This document shows, piece after piece, positions 28,001 to 39,479 of a stretch of DNA of 64,000 nucleotides. Under the pieces are notes generated by a model. It did no database searches. It had not been told where the DNA came from and saw only the letters and a list, made by a program, of their open reading frames with translations. How positions within the stretch are numbered: position 1 is the first letter of the stretch; the number at the start of each line of letters is the position of its first letter. The translations under genes and the position numbers were made by a program. Origin of the DNA: Phallusia mammillata (taxonomy: Eukaryota > Chordata > Ascidiacea > Phlebobranchia > Ascidiidae); contig QLIY01000059.1 in assembly GCA_003260075.1 (NCBI GenBank), positions 71,599 to 135,598 of the forward strand, given 5' to 3'.

Positions 28001-29024
28001 GATTTTACATTAAATATCTCAAAAGTTTTATTCCTATCATAAGAGTGGTTAAATGAGTATCCCATGCAAACGTAAAAAACTTGGTGGTATATTCTGTGTA
28101 TTTCAGTCCGAGAGGCACACTGTAAAAAAGTTTGTTCATACAGTAGACCTCGGTTAATCCGAAACCGTTAGGACCCAAAAAATTTCCGGATTAGGCGAAG
28201 ATGTCGATTAGTTAAAGCTTTACTACATTACAAATCACTTGTACATCGAGATTTGTCCGATTTAGGCGAAGAACCGAATTAACCAAATCCGGTTTAACAT
28301 GCAAACACTGAAGTTTGTCTTTTTGATTCGCAGAACTACACAGGCATTGACATCACCAACTTCAGCAGCAGTTGGTCGGACGGACTCGCTTTCTGCGCTT
28401 TGTTGCATTCTTACTTGCCAGCCCACATCCCCTACGACTCACTGCAACAAACTTACATCTCCGCACCTGATGATAAGTCAAGGGGACAATTACAAGTAAG
28501 TTTCACAGTAACGGTTGTCTTTAAACCACAGTGCCTTTGGACAGTTCTGTTAAAGTCTAAATTCGATATATTAGGCCAAGCATGGGGACTTTAGTTAAAG
28601 ACATGACTTTAATTCACTTGCATATATTGGTAACGTTGGTTTTAGTAATAAAGGCGTTTGTAAACCATTAAAATTTCAGCACACTGCGTGTATATATCTG
28701 TCACCAAGTCTTATGGAAAGAATGTATTGGCCCAAATACACATAAAGCATATCGCCTTATGCGTAGTGGGCCATTGCCTATTTAAGCAAAAACTTGGTAC
28801 TATACGAAAAACGCATTTTCCAAGGTCTTTTCTTGTAACAAAAATGTACAAATATTTACCTTTTTTACTTTTAGGCCAAAAACTTCCGCCTCGCGTTCGC
28901 GGCAGCAGAGAGCGTGGGAATTGAGCCGACCCTTGCAGCGGAAGACTTGTCAGCCAAGGACCGACCCGACTGGCAGCGTGTCATGTGCTATGTCACACAA
29001 ATTTACAAATACTTCGAAACGTAA
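16043..29024 (+). CDS. SPECC1L: Cytospin (SPECC1L/SPECC1), coiled-coil and calponin-homology protein, 16 coding exons
   Basis: Predicted 909 residues from exons 16043-16114, 17021-17129, 17297-17452, 18009-18148, 18712-18855, 22962-23213, 23594-23761, 24079-24198, 25184-25378, 25974-26103, 26485-26690, 26936-27350, 27426-27527, 27780-27988, 28334-28495 and 28875-29024. All joins are GT/AG and phase-consistent. Residues about 115-500 are charged heptad-like coiled coil carrying family blocks such as [13 protein letters not shown] and [10 protein letters not shown]. Residues 565-790 are Ser/Pro/Thr-rich, with VQSLIKSFD near the start. Residues about 794-909 are the calponin-homology domain ([38 protein letters not shown]), ending IYKYFET at the C-terminus as in vertebrate cytospins. 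Known family role: an actin- and microtubule-associated scaffold in cell adhesion and migration. The family assignment is secure. Exon 1 is less certain: it lacks the long vertebrate N-terminus, no splice acceptor lies directly before the ATG, and the frame stays open upstream to an AG at 15987-15988. The 4.1-kb fifth intron and several others contain assembly joins and MITEs. Confidence 0.93.
18288..18404. mobile_element. hAT-type MITE in a cytospin intron
   Basis: Starts CAGTGTTTCTC and ends GGGAACCACTG, flanked by TTTTAGAC and ATTTAGAC (7 of 8 target-site bases agree). A second copy of its left end begins near 18180. Confidence 0.7.
20783..20944. repeat. Duplication (about 73 bp) around a 12-G tract
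   Basis: Copies 20783-20855 and 20871-20944 with G at 20856-20867. Flanking G's explain the two extra bases. Confidence 0.88.
21173..21388. repeat. Duplication (103 bp) around a 10-G tract
   Basis: Copies 21173-21275 and 21286-21388 differ at a few single bases; G at 21276-21285. Lies in the large fifth intron of cytospin. Confidence 0.9.
22299..22475. repeat. Duplication (about 79 bp) around a 10-G tract
   Basis: Copies about 22299-22377 and 22396-22475 with G at 22378-22387. Confidence 0.86.
23245..23322. mobile_element. pogo/Tigger-like MITE, 78 bp, TA-flanked
   Basis: CAGTAAACCT at the left and its inverse AGGTTTACTG at the right, with TA on both sides (23243-23244, 23323-23324). Core has ATTAATCCGGA and TCCGAATTAGG. 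It sits in the cytospin intron after exon 6. Confidence 0.85.
24457..24615. repeat. Duplication (about 74 bp) around a 10-G tract
   Basis: Copies 24457-24530 and 24541-24615, G at 24531-24540, in a cytospin intron. Confidence 0.88.
25352..25940. repeat. Duplicated exon end and intron around a 10-G tract
   Basis: The last 27 bases of cytospin exon 9, its GT donor and about 270 bases of intron recur after G 25658-25667. The copies are visibly more diverged than elsewhere, with several indels. The second exon fragment (about 25668-25695) has no acceptor and is not a real exon. Confidence 0.82.
26179..26366. mobile_element. pogo/Tigger-like MITE, 188 bp
   Basis: Begins CAGTAAACCTTGGTTAATC after a TA, ends AGTTTACTG, and contains both CGGATTAGGC and CGAATTAGGCGAAGATCCGG. 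It lies in the cytospin intron between exons 10 and 11. Confidence 0.82.
28141..28308. mobile_element. pogo/Tigger-like MITE, right end decayed
   Basis: Begins CAGTAGACCTCGGTTAATCC directly after TA, contains CGGATTAGGCGAAGAT and ends in a degenerate GGTTTAACATG. It lies in the intron before the first calponin-homology exon pair. Confidence 0.75.
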
Positions 29025-29583
29025 AAGGAAGAAATTCCTTTGTACGAAGCCCGTGCTGGTGGTTTTTTCTTCTCTTATTGCGACTATTTCCTTTTTTGTT
29101 CTAATTGATCTGCCACATACGAAGGACGGTTTTGTTATTTGTTCTCCCTTGTGGATATACTTTATGGAATACGGTTTAAAGCCACGTGAAAACAGCAAGA
29201 TCGAGGCACATCGGATTGGAAGAAATTGTGAAGACAAGCTGGAAGCTTAATCAAGCTCACTGTGAAAATGTGAATTCGATTTCAGTGTCCCTCTGCTGAG
29301 AGCAGCTGCTGTCTTTTCTGTCTATCCTCTCTCTGCTTTTTGAGTTTACATGTTGCTTGCGAACTGTCTCCGCTATTTTTCCCCGTTTCATTTCCACCGT
29401 AATACATTTTATCGTGCTAAAAAGATGTGGTCGATTGCTATGACAGGTTTGTGCAAAACTTACATGTAATCAACGATGTGTTTTCTCAGAAACACCACCA
29501 CACAGTAGTGGGAAATGTTATTTATGTCCATGCTTTTCAAGCAGGTGTATCGTACACCCAGGGTGTACCACTTTAAAGGATAC

Positions 29584-29798
29584 AATAAACCTATGGCCAG
29601 ATATCACAATTGACAAATTTTAGACCAGACTGACAGGAGTACACAATACATGGTACAACATGCATCTTATGTGTACATAGCTGTAAGGTACTATATTCTA
29701 TATGTGACACCATTATGCAACTTCTCTTACTAATCGTTGGCAATGATTCTTTTTGCAGTTTTTACAGGTTACGGTTTTCACTGAGTAGTTGCAATAAA
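29584..29798 (+). promoter_or_regulatory. Candidate polyadenylation signals for the cytospin gene
   Basis: Two AATAAA hexamers lie at 29584-29589 and 29793-29798, about 560 and 770 bases after the cytospin stop codon. They are the first good candidates downstream. Use of either is inferred. Confidence 0.4.
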
Positions 29799-29941
29799 AT
29801 AAGCGATAAGGGATTTACATTCTGCACATTCTTAACCCTGTTAGCACCACAAATTCAGTGTAGGCCTATTACAATATCTTTTTGACTGGTGTGTAAAAAT
29901 TTTTGAGAAAGGGTTAAAAGTACAGCACTGGTTTAGGCTCA

Positions 29942-29947
29942 TTTAAT
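29942..29947 (-). promoter_or_regulatory. Candidate polyadenylation signal for the dehydrogenase gene
   Basis: On the minus strand this reads ATTAAA, about 135 bases past the dehydrogenase stop codon. It is an accepted variant signal; its use is inferred from position only. Confidence 0.3.
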
Positions 29948-30082
29948 TTCGCACATTGTAGTTCGATCGCAAAGTAGAAGAATTAAATGCAAACAAAATT
30001 TCAAACCTAATTTAAAAAGGAAAACACACATCACAAAAATACGTAAAACAAATAATTTTCGACACACACAAAACGCAGTAAA

Positions 30083-33000
30083 TTATTTTTTCAAATCGTC
30101 GAACACCATTTGATATTCGAGTTTAGTTGAAGTAGTAGAATAAGCACCGGCTCGAAATTGTGTTGCTGCTGGGCAGAGATCTTGGGAACACCACCTAAAA
30201 TTTTCATACGAATCAATTTTTAATCTGTCGGTCAAATGCCTGTCTCGGATATGTACGACAATTTCCCCCTTGGCCCAATTTTTTTTTATTTTGAGGAATT
30301 TACTAGAAGAGCTTTTCCCGCCCACTGCAAGAGTTTTGCGATTTTTTCGCCTTTATACTCGGAGTTCCTCTTAACCCTTTTTCAATGTAAGATTTTCTTT
30401 GTTGAGTTGTGTATTGGTTGTGCATGTCGACAGGTCATGTTTATGTCCAGTATTTGGCCAAGCACGCTTTGGTCATTATGACATCACACACGTATGACGT
30501 TACAACAAGCCGTGTTTCTTTGTTTAAATCAGTGGTTTCCAACCGGGGAGGAATTTGCTGTCTACATGTGGTTTGTAAATATACTTAAGCGCTGGGAATA
30601 GAACCAGTGAAATTATACCCAAATTTGAATGATCTTTATACGGTTTAGAATCTACTACGTAGTACAGTGGTTCCCAACCAGGGAGGAATTCCTCCCTAGG
30701 GAGGAATTTTAGGGGGGGGGGGGTTTCCAACCGGGGAGGAATTTGGTGTGTACATGTGGTTAGTAAATATACTTAAGCGCTGGGAATAGAACCAGTGAGG
30801 TTGAGAAAATACAAAATACCCAGTTTCAACTGATCTTTGTATGGTTTAGCATATACTATGTAGCATATTAGGGAGAATAAGTGAGGAATTCGTCGATAAA
30901 GGTTGGGAACCACTGGTTTAAATAATTCCGATTTTGGCCTTGCAAGGGGGGGGGGCGTAGTATATTGGGAAGGAATGAAAAACTGTTAAGTTAGGAATTA
31001 GTCGAAAAAGGTTGGGAACCACTGGTTTAAATAATTCCGATTTTGGCCTTGCAAACAGTACACCTGGATCAATTGCAGGAGTATAGTGGTTCTCAATCAC
31101 CTCCATTATTGTCGAGTACCAAGCTTATATGCTAGGCCAGCGTGGTCCAACTGCAGGCCCGCGAGATAATTTTGGTTGCCCGCGAAAGTCCCAACATTTT
31201 AATGACAACTATAAGTTTTGTCTTCGGGGGGGGGGGGCATGAATTTTAAATCAGCTGACTTAAATTCGCTTGGTGTAAGACAAAATAGCGACACAAGGGG
31301 GGGGGGTGCTAGGCCAAGTACCTAAAGTTAAGACTTACATAGCGGCGGCGTGGGCATCAGCTGGTGTGGCATATTCCCAGGCTGCGTGTTCCAACATCAA
31401 AAGAGCGGCGAATATTCTCGTCATGCTGTATGAGAAATCACGAGCCGCAACAAACATCGTGTCTGAACCTTGCGTTGAAGTCTACAATTACAAACGAATT
31501 AATCAGCTGACTTAAATTCGCTTGGTGTAAGACAAAATAGCGACACAATGACACTGAACAATCACCAAGCCTGAAGTAGTTGCGCAATGTTGAAACGGTA
31601 TGAAACGCAGAGACAGTGGAGGGCACAATTTGGTGGATGATAGCTTAACGCGGTGCAGCTACACCATATTATAAAGCGTTATGGGACTGGGGCCCACAAG
31701 AAAGTAAGATTGACACATTGTGAGTAAACACGACTGTCAAATGCGCTACAGGTACACCGTAGGGGGGGGGGGCACTGAACAATCACCAAGCCTGAAGTAG
31801 CTGCGCAATGTTGAAACGGTATGGAACGCAGGACAGTGGATGGCACAATTTGGTGAATGATAGCTTAACGCGCTGCAGCTACACCATATTATAAAGCGTT
31901 ATGGGACTGGGACCCACAAGAAAGTAAGATTGGCACATTGTGAGTAAACACGACTGTCAAATGCGCTACAGGTACACCGTAGGGGGGGGGGCTGACTTCT
32001 CGAGGCCGAAAGTTTACAAAGCATGCATGTACAAGACCAATCGTTTCAGGGGACGAAAGGTGAAAAATTGCCGGGGGGGGGGTTTCAAGAAAAAAAGCTT
32101 TTGTTCGTTTTTTTGCTGGCTTTATTCGATGCTTGCGTTTAAATTTCATTTAATGTCGAAAGTTATGTTTTTACAAATACATTGACTCGTATGTTTCTGG
32201 TCAAAATACATCCGTTGCTTTTTTGACTTCTCGAGGCCGAAAGTTTACAAAGCATGTACAAGACCAATCGTTTCAGGGGACGAAAGGTGAAAAATTGCCA
32301 TTTAACGTTTACCCATGGACTTTGTATTGAAAATCACAAACAGTGCTCACCTGACTAATGAAGGCTCGCAAATCTCCAGCCGCGATATGAACTTTGGCGA
32401 TTGGACTTCGCAATTGACCCTTGCTTTTGTCACTTACGTCGCCCAGCCTCCTGTTTATTGCCGCGAAAAACGAATTCAGGACCTAAAATGAAAGCAATGA
32501 AACGGGTTACATCTGTAAAAGTTTGGTTCGATGAAGAGCCGTACTTGTATATTTACATATAATTTATGGCAAACTCATATTTAAAAAGACACTTGCCGTA
32601 GGAAAATAGGGGGGGGGGTTCTGTAAAAGTTTGGTTCTATGAAGAGCCGTACTTGTATATTTACAAACAATTTATGGCAAACTCATATTTAAAAAGACAC
32701 TTGCCGTAGGAAAATATATAGCACAAATAAACAAATATTTGCATAGGGTAGAACACGTGAACGAAGCCTAAAAGCCGTGGTTTTTTAATGATTTTACATT
32801 ATTGTTGCCCCAGGGAATAAAGACGGGGGGGGGGCTGCATAGGGTAAAACACGTGAACGAAGCCTAAAAGGAGTGGTTTTTTAATGATTTTACATTATTG
32901 TTGCCCCAGGGAATAAAGACATCAATTCAATTTATAAATTATATTAAAAAAAAGAAATTACCAAATGTAACATAGAATGGTGACTTCATGAAACTTCAAG

Positions 33001-36000
33001 ATAATATAGTAAGCCCCCTTAAAATTTCTAATCACACCTTTGGGGTGTAATTACCCACAGTTTACGAACCACTTCGTAAAGGTAATTAAATATAAATGAA
33101 CTGTTTTGACCAAGATTAAAAAAGTATTACCATTGTGTAGTCCACTAAACCAGTTGTTAAACTATGATAATAACAAGTTTTGTGTGTGTGATTTCAGTTA
33201 ACGTACCTGGCCTTTTGATTTGGCGATAGCGCGCAGTGTGTCCAGTGAAAGTACATTGGTGGTTCCTTCCCAAATACTTAAAACTTGTGCATCGCGAAGA
33301 AATGTGGGAAGACCGGTGTCCTCTAAATATCCCGCTCCACCAAAACTTTCTAAACCTTCTGATGCTGCAGCAACTGCCTGAAACATTTGTTATGGCCTGT
33401 TAACTTTGTTGTCTGCATAAAATGTATAGTAAAATGTTTAAGTGCGTTAAAGAAGTCGGCCATAGAGGTGACTCGAGTTTGAGCAAAGGTTGTGAGGCAT
33501 CGGTACCGTTTCAGTGCCAAAGATAAATATAAAAGCTAGAAGTTCAAAGTTTAATGCAACTTATTTCCCAACTCTATACATCCGTATTCTCGCCGAAAGA
33601 GTTTCAGTTTTCCGGTAAATACCTTTAAACAACACGTTATCGTTAAAAGAGTGCATATACATAATGTACTGTAACATTACCTAAACAAAACAATATCACA
33701 TAGCTGAATGCACAAAATAAATAGAAGTATGATTATTTTTTGAGTTTATGTAGCTAGATCCCACCTGCTTGGCAGTGTACAGTTTGCATAGTGGAGTAAC
33801 AATTCGAAGAAGGTCGCGCTCCTCATCACTACCACCACTAGGTGTCGCTTCCGTGATGCCGAGCAGTCGGACGACTTCAAATGATAGGAGAAATGCGGCT
33901 CGACTCTCCATATCCCATCTGCAAGAAAATTTAATTTGTTTTTTTCGTTCAAAACAACTGAATCAAGACTTTTTCTTGGACCCACCAAGGCTACATTTGA
34001 TTTTTTTAACTTGTTGCACCAAGTGCTTAAAAAGCGAGCTACCAATTGGCGTTACAATCTTTGCCCCCAAGTGTACAAAAATAACACCATACAAATCACA
34101 ATTCACAATGTAATTTAGGCACATCCCAAATGTTGTAATTGTTAATAATTGATAATGCAGTAATGTGACCATTTTCGATTTCCAATTTCCAGCCAATTGG
34201 ATAATTTATAAGAAACGTTTTATAACGTCTTTATAACCTGAGCGATACCTTAGCAAGAACTACCTTTGACGCAAAAAGCTGATTTAGGGCTTTTAAATCC
34301 TTTCCTTCAAAACTCACCTTTATATTATTATTTAAATAAGAAACTATTTTTGCTGTTTGCCTTAAGTTTGTATTATCCACTTCAGTTTAAAAAGCCCTGC
34401 TTCATTACATTGCTCTTACCTGGCAAGAGTTTGCACATGAAGAGGATGATCTTTTAAATAGGAACCAAATACTTTCCGCTTGGTTGCATAGTCCTTGGAG
34501 AGCAATAAGAGCCGTCGCATTGAAGCCGCAGACCACAATGAGTTGTGAATACGAGTTAATGTCAGCATGCCTGAGATCAATTTCACCCCAGAAGATGGCT
34601 GTCCAATCTAAAAAACACAAATCTAGGACTTGTTAAATTGTACTGTTCACTGAATCAACAATTTTACCTGCTGAAACAGGAGTACTGTAAGTGTTAATGG
34701 TACTGAAGGAGGAATATGCAGAATTGTTTATAGTAGATGTTTGCAATTTGAATCAGCTGACAAGTACGGGGTGCTAACCAATATAACATTTAACCCCAAG
34801 TTTCTTGTATATATGATTCTATAAACTTAAAATTACTGTTTGGTTATACCCCCAAAGCAGGTAAAACTTTCCCCTGGGTTTTTTTTAATGCTTTGGAATC
34901 GAACAGAAAAATATTGAAATAACATGTTAGGTAGTATTTCAATAGAAATACATACATATAATAATGTCCATTTAATGAGCTTTGATGGCAACCCAACAGC
35001 CAAAACATGCCCAAAAAGACAAATAGCGTAGGTTAATTTTTTAACATGACAGTATTTGTTTATGTGCACACTTCATACTGTGTAGTGTGTATGTCTGTTC
35101 AACTGCGGAATCAAATCGATCCTAAGACTTTATATTCCATGGTATGTTTCACATTCTTTTCCATTACAGTCTTTTCTTTTCCTTTTTTGCAATTTTTTAG
35201 ACCCACGAAAACTTACCAAATGTGCGACTGTCCCATCGAGTAACAGTTCTCCAGTTGGAAGCTGTCGAGTTCCAAGTTTATCTTTCAGTCTTTGTATTTG
35301 AATTCCGTTTAGACCAGATACTGGGTCCTGATAGTCTGGATCGCGAGTTTCCAGGTAAAACAAAGAAAGTCCCGTACTTCCTGGTGGCACATTACCCCTA
35401 AAAACAACAGGTTCACTGCTTGGCACACACAATGATGAATATATTCTGTTTTATGGGTCCCATTTCCGTCCAGGGATGGTTTATTCCAAGTGTTTGGTCA
35501 AGAAAAAGTGCTTCAAACTTATTCAAATTTACGCACATGTTAGTTAGTTACCTGAATTTGATCCTCCTAAAGCAGGGGTTCCCAACCTGTGGTACGCGTA
35601 CCACTAGTGGTACGCGAAGGTTTTTCAGGTGGTACGCGAGTAGCTACCGTTTTTTTTCCACAAAAACCTGGATTCACGAATTTATATTTTGTTTATCTGT
35701 TTTTGTTGACCAATTGGTGGACAGTAAACAAAAATCTCATTAAATTTAGTTGTGGTGCTTTAGTGTTATTTTAGTAGGCCAATATTCTTCTTCTGAATAA
35801 AATATGATTCGAAGTGGTACGTGTGGCAGTACAGAGCGTCCAAGTGGTACGAGATCGTAAAAAGGTTGGGAACCCCTGTCCTAAAGTGTAACTGTTTCAC
35901 CTACAAGCCACCAAAACGTGAAATTGATTAAGAAGTTTTATACTTTGTGGGTTGGTGCATTGTAAAGCATTTGATATATTTTTGTAACTTTTAGTTGGAT

Positions 36001-38387
36001 TCACCCATCTTTTCAACGTATTTCTATTTTGGAACAAAAAACTTACTATTTGAATATTTTACTTTATTAAAGTAATTTAACACTAAATAAAACAGCTTGA
36101 CAATGAACTTGATTAAGCAAAAAAATATAAAAAAGGCGATATTTATTGTACTTGAAAAACGTTGTCGGTTAAAAGTAGAAGTATCATTTTTGCAAACACA
36201 CGCCTAGGAACAAGAACCTACTGTTCATCAACAATTCTTGCCAGAGTTAGTGCCATATCTGCATCTGTTGCTGAGGTGAACCATTTGTAACCTTGTAACT
36301 TAAAACTGCCATCATCTTGTCTGTAAGCAAGTGTGTCTGTGCCACTCGCTGTCGAAAAATTCAGTTCATAAAATTTCAGTTTATTCCACATGTACATTTT
36401 AAATTTGCACCTTTTTTACAGTTAAAGGGTGACCACTAGGGCATATGGGGTCAGTCAATTATATCAACACACTAGAATCACCAGAATGTATACTGTTTAA
36501 CTTTAACCGGACACATAAAGGTTCATATCTTACCTACATCTGAGCCACCACCTTTCTCTGTCATCCACTGACCAGAAGTCCAAAATTCACTTGGGTCTTT
36601 GCTTGTTAAACATCTGCAAAATTTTTATTCACATCATTTGAAAATGCTGATTATGTAGCATTATGTTGGTCAGCACCTAATATCTTTATGTTAAAAGTTT
36701 AACAAAAACAAACCTTGACACACAAACAAACATTTAACCAAATAGTCAGTGTATGGAAGTTGCATACATATAATTTGTACCTAAAGGCCTTCACAATACG
36801 ATCATCTGTAGGTACAGTGGAATCTAAAGTGCAACTCTCAAGCACCTTGGCAGCACCGTCAACCATTGCTAATGGACATGAATACATCCCAGATGATGGA
36901 GAAAAAAGGAACATCTTTGCCATTTGATACATGCGACTACATAAGAAAATGTTTACTTTTATATGTTTACACACATTTGTAAGAGACCAATTTGATAAGT
37001 TGGAGTTATTCTTTAACACAGCTTGTGCTATAACCAACATGCTTGTCCTTAAATCAAAGAAAAACTAGGTTTTGGTGTGGTTGTTTGACATGTAGTATAT
37101 CAGTTTGCAATCACTAGAATAGAAACATATCATCAACACATTTAACCCCAACCATTACCAATTAAGTTTTTAAACCCAACCATTTCACTTAAAACTTCTC
37201 TAAATAACACACGCCATTCTTATCGTTGTATGGCATTTTAACAGACTATTTAAAGAATCTAAAAGTCTACTTAAGTCTAGTATATATATAATATAAGTAT
37301 ATATATACTGCAAAAATGTACGTACCTCCATTCATCATATTTTCGTTCATATCCATGTGCAATAATTCCTTCTGTTGCAGCAATGGCTTTCATGTTCTTC
37401 CATTCTTCGCTCGTGTTAACTCGGTCAATACGATTTCCCCATGCATCAAACTGGGTCAGTGTGGGTTGTTTTAGTTCACAATTGCGACCCATGTGATCGA
37501 TATTAGCAACAATGGCATCTCCAAACCTGGTCAGGTCATCTTCAATCTCTGCAAGATGCTGTCAAACATTTGGCAAATAAAAAACTTATTAAAATATATA
37601 GGATTTGTCAAAATCGCTGCATGTTGAATGAACTATAACAAATCTTACTTCACAAATCTATACTAATGCCACTTAAAAGATGTCATCATTCAATGTTACA
37701 CACAAGGTTTTTTTGCAAACACTGATTCGTGCTAAGTGAGTCCATTGAAGGTGCACATACATAGTAGTATTTACATGTATCTGTTAATCTTCTTTTCAAA
37801 AAGTATTTTTTTTAAGTTGCTTTTTAAAGCTACATTTTTTGAGACCTTTAAAACAGTTCAAGTAAAAAAAAACAGAATAGAGAAGTATATATATATATAC
37901 CTTTTGTGGGATAAATCGTTTGAGATAGGACTTCAGCAAACCATCATGTGTGTAGGGATTGTAAAGTTTCGGTTGATCTTGAGTGAATGAACCACACTTG
38001 GAGTGCTGATAGATGTTTTGAGAATGATTGCCTACCATGGGTAAATAAAGGTGTTGGTACGATACTATACATTTTTACACATCCACACACACAGAAAATA
38101 TTGAACAAACATTTCTTTCAAGATGTTGCATATTTGGTTACATTTTTTGCTCTTATTTTTTTACAAAATACTTATTTCTAATATATTACAGAACACACAT
38201 ATATAGACAGAGTATTAGGGAAGTTATATTAGAAGACTTTTAGGACATGTAGCATAGCATTTAACTTACCATTGAGTGAAAATTGCTGTTCATCAGCTTT
38301 CACTTGATTTGACACGGTTCTAAGTGAGATTTTGACATGATTGGTTTTTAATTTTTGCAAAATACCACAAGCTTTTTGCAACTTCAT
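30083..38387 (-). CDS. AidB/ACDH-11-type acyl-CoA dehydrogenase, 13 exons
   Basis: Predicted 641 residues. Exons, 5' to 3' on the minus strand: 38387-38270, 38031-37901, 37558-37326, 36936-36781, 36613-36534, 36348-36222, 35397-35217, 34607-34420, 33918-33765, 33377-33207, 32482-32351, 31481-31339 and 30194-30083; phases match at every join. Features of the AidB-like branch of flavin acyl-CoA dehydrogenases are QPKLYNPY and LKSYLKRF (about 55-80), [19 protein letters not shown] (about 170), the flavin-site block [11 protein letters not shown] (about 229-239), [14 protein letters not shown] (about 262-276), [27 protein letters not shown] (about 350), [13 protein letters not shown] (468-480) and [11 protein letters not shown] (492-502). 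Length is near that of nematode ACDH-11. The first 30 residues are basic and Ser/Thr-rich with no acidic residue, which suggests a mitochondrial presequence (inference). The exact substrate is unknown. An upstream in-frame TTG at 38429 is not preferred over the ATG at 38387. Exons 11 and 12 sit inside a badly joined stretch. Confidence 0.92.
30530..30915. mobile_element. hAT-type MITE with perfect 8-bp target duplication, broken by an assembly join
   Basis: Left end CAGTGGTTTCCAACC, right end GGTTGGGAACCACTG, flanked on both sides by GTTTAAAT. An internal G tract at 30712-30723 separates two copies of the element's left half (about 30532-30665 and 30724-30865), so the true element is shorter. 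Confidence 0.85.
30882..31056. repeat. Duplication (about 64 bp) around a 10-G tract
   Basis: The right end of the hAT element plus flank at 30882-30945 recurs at about 30992-31056; G at 30946-30955. Confidence 0.85.
31226..31306. other. Two G-tract gaps bounding a small island beside dehydrogenase exon 12
   Basis: G at 31226-31237 and 31297-31306. The island between them repeats sequence at about 31500-31548. The bases after the second tract repeat TGCTAGGCC from 31129. The 31138-31225 stretch looks like a cut hAT end (GTGGTCCAACTGCAGGCC). Confidence 0.75.
31552..31991. repeat. Duplication (about 210 bp) with G tracts after each copy
   Basis: Copies 31552-31761 and 31773-31981 differ at several single bases. 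G tracts are at 31762-31772 and 31982-31991. They lie in the dehydrogenase intron between exons 11 and 12. Confidence 0.9.
31992..32300. repeat. Island copy (about 80 bp) before a G tract, repeated downstream
   Basis: 31992-32072 recurs at 32223-32300 with a 4-bp indel. G at 32073-32082. Confidence 0.87.
32511..32717. repeat. Duplication (98 bp) around a 10-G tract
   Basis: Copies 32511-32608 and 32620-32717, G at 32609-32618, in the intron between dehydrogenase exons 10 and 11. Confidence 0.9.
32742..32921. repeat. Duplication (about 84 bp) around a 10-G tract
   Basis: Copies 32742-32824 and 32837-32921, G at 32825-32834, same intron as the preceding pair. Confidence 0.9.
35573..35878. mobile_element. 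hAT-type MITE, 306 bp, perfect 8-bp target duplication
   Basis: Ends CAGGGGTTCCCAACC and GGTTGGGAACCCCTG, flanked by TCCTAAAG on both sides. Subterminal GTGGTACGCG repeats are present at the left. It lies in the dehydrogenase intron between exons 6 and 7. Confidence 0.93.
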
Positions 38388-38921
38388 GTTAACATTTTTT
38401 ACTAATAGATAGTTCACAACTTTTTTCAAGCAAATTCAGGTAAAAACAAAACAAATTGAAACTCATCAATGCAAAAGGAAATACACTACACAATATTTTC
38501 AAAAAATAGTCTAAGAGAAGTAAAAATATTGAGTGTAACTACGTACTGCGTAATTTTAATTGATCAACAAAAAACAATTTTAGCAGTGTTACAATTACAC
38601 TTTTTGTGCACAAAATCCTAAAAACAAACCATAATAAACTTTATCAAATGAATCAAACATTTATAGATTCCACACCCTTTGTATCAGTTTGACAAAAAAA
38701 GTAGACAGTGATAAACTTTCTTTGAAGAAAGTAAAATACATACGTTTTAAAAAAGTATTCCTACAGTAACAATCCGACAGACGCCTTAAAAATAATTTAT
38801 AAAATGCGGCACAGAGAAATTTTCCAACACACTGAACCAATGTTTAGCTAAATTTGAGATCCAGACGTGCAATAAAACAGAATGTAAAAAATCGTATGCA
38901 AATCAATCATAATATTCTATG

Positions 38922-39479
38922 TTAACTGACACTTGGTCTTAAAGATAAATGCAACTTTTCAATAATTTCATCAAAAGTAGAATGACTATCTTCTGTTGAT
39001 TCTGCTTTCAAGTCTTCAAGTAGATGAACTAAATCCGTAACAAGTCGAGGATGGTCACCAGTAGCTTGCATGGTCCAGATTTCTAATATCTTTTTGCATT
39101 GTTCTTGCCTTTCCAAAGTATTGCAACAATGTTGCTTCTGTGCCTCTGTAAATGTGGCTCCAATCCGCTCAAGAAGGGATTTATTGAACTTTCTGGATGC
39201 AAATGATGAGACCACATTGCGATGCCATTTGTTTACAACCAAATGTGGCTCTGGCTCCACAACAGTTTGTCCATGACTTACATCTGAATACTCCCTTGAA
39301 CTGGTAAAAGCAGAAGCTTTATTGGGGGGACAATCAGCTGTTCCCGAGGCTTGTTGAGTTGTTTCAGCTATTTCTGACTCGTTTGACTTCTGGCTTGATG
39401 GTTTCAAATCGGCTTCTGGGGTGTAAGAAGTAGAAGATGTTGAATCATCTCCACTAGGAATTCCATGTTTTTTATCCAT
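38922..39479 (-). CDS. Death-fold-like domain protein A (tandem paralogue)
   Basis: Intronless 185-residue reading frame with its own ATG, 535 bases upstream of the dehydrogenase start on the same strand. Residues 1-80 are Ser/Thr/Glu-rich and probably disordered, opening with HGIPSGDDSTSSTSYT. Residues about 85-180 form an amphipathic helical region (KSLLERIGATFTEAQ, CKKILEIW, LVTDLVHLLEDL, FDEIIEKL). Its pattern of a leucine pair, an invariant-looking Trp and later Leu-rich helices is typical of Death or CARD folds, which mediate homotypic contacts in apoptosis and innate immunity. The paralogue at 40022-40576 shares both parts, including the spacing around the LxxW helix, which supports a real gene. 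I cannot place it in a named family. A ferritin-like or other small helical bundle cannot be excluded. Confidence 0.75.
   Translation of the reverse strand: MDKKHGIPSGDDSTSSTSYTPEADLKPSSQKSNESEIAETTQQASGTADCPPNKASAFTSSREYSDVSHGQTVVEPEPHLVVNKWHRNVVSSFASRKFNKSLLERIGATFTEAQKQHCCNTLERQEQCKKILEIWTMQATGDHPRLVTDLVHLLEDLKAESTEDSHSTFDEIIEKLHLSLRPSVS

Noticed and set aside
37280..37310. AT-dinucleotide stretch
   Set aside because: Simple microsatellite in an intron with nothing further to support a function.
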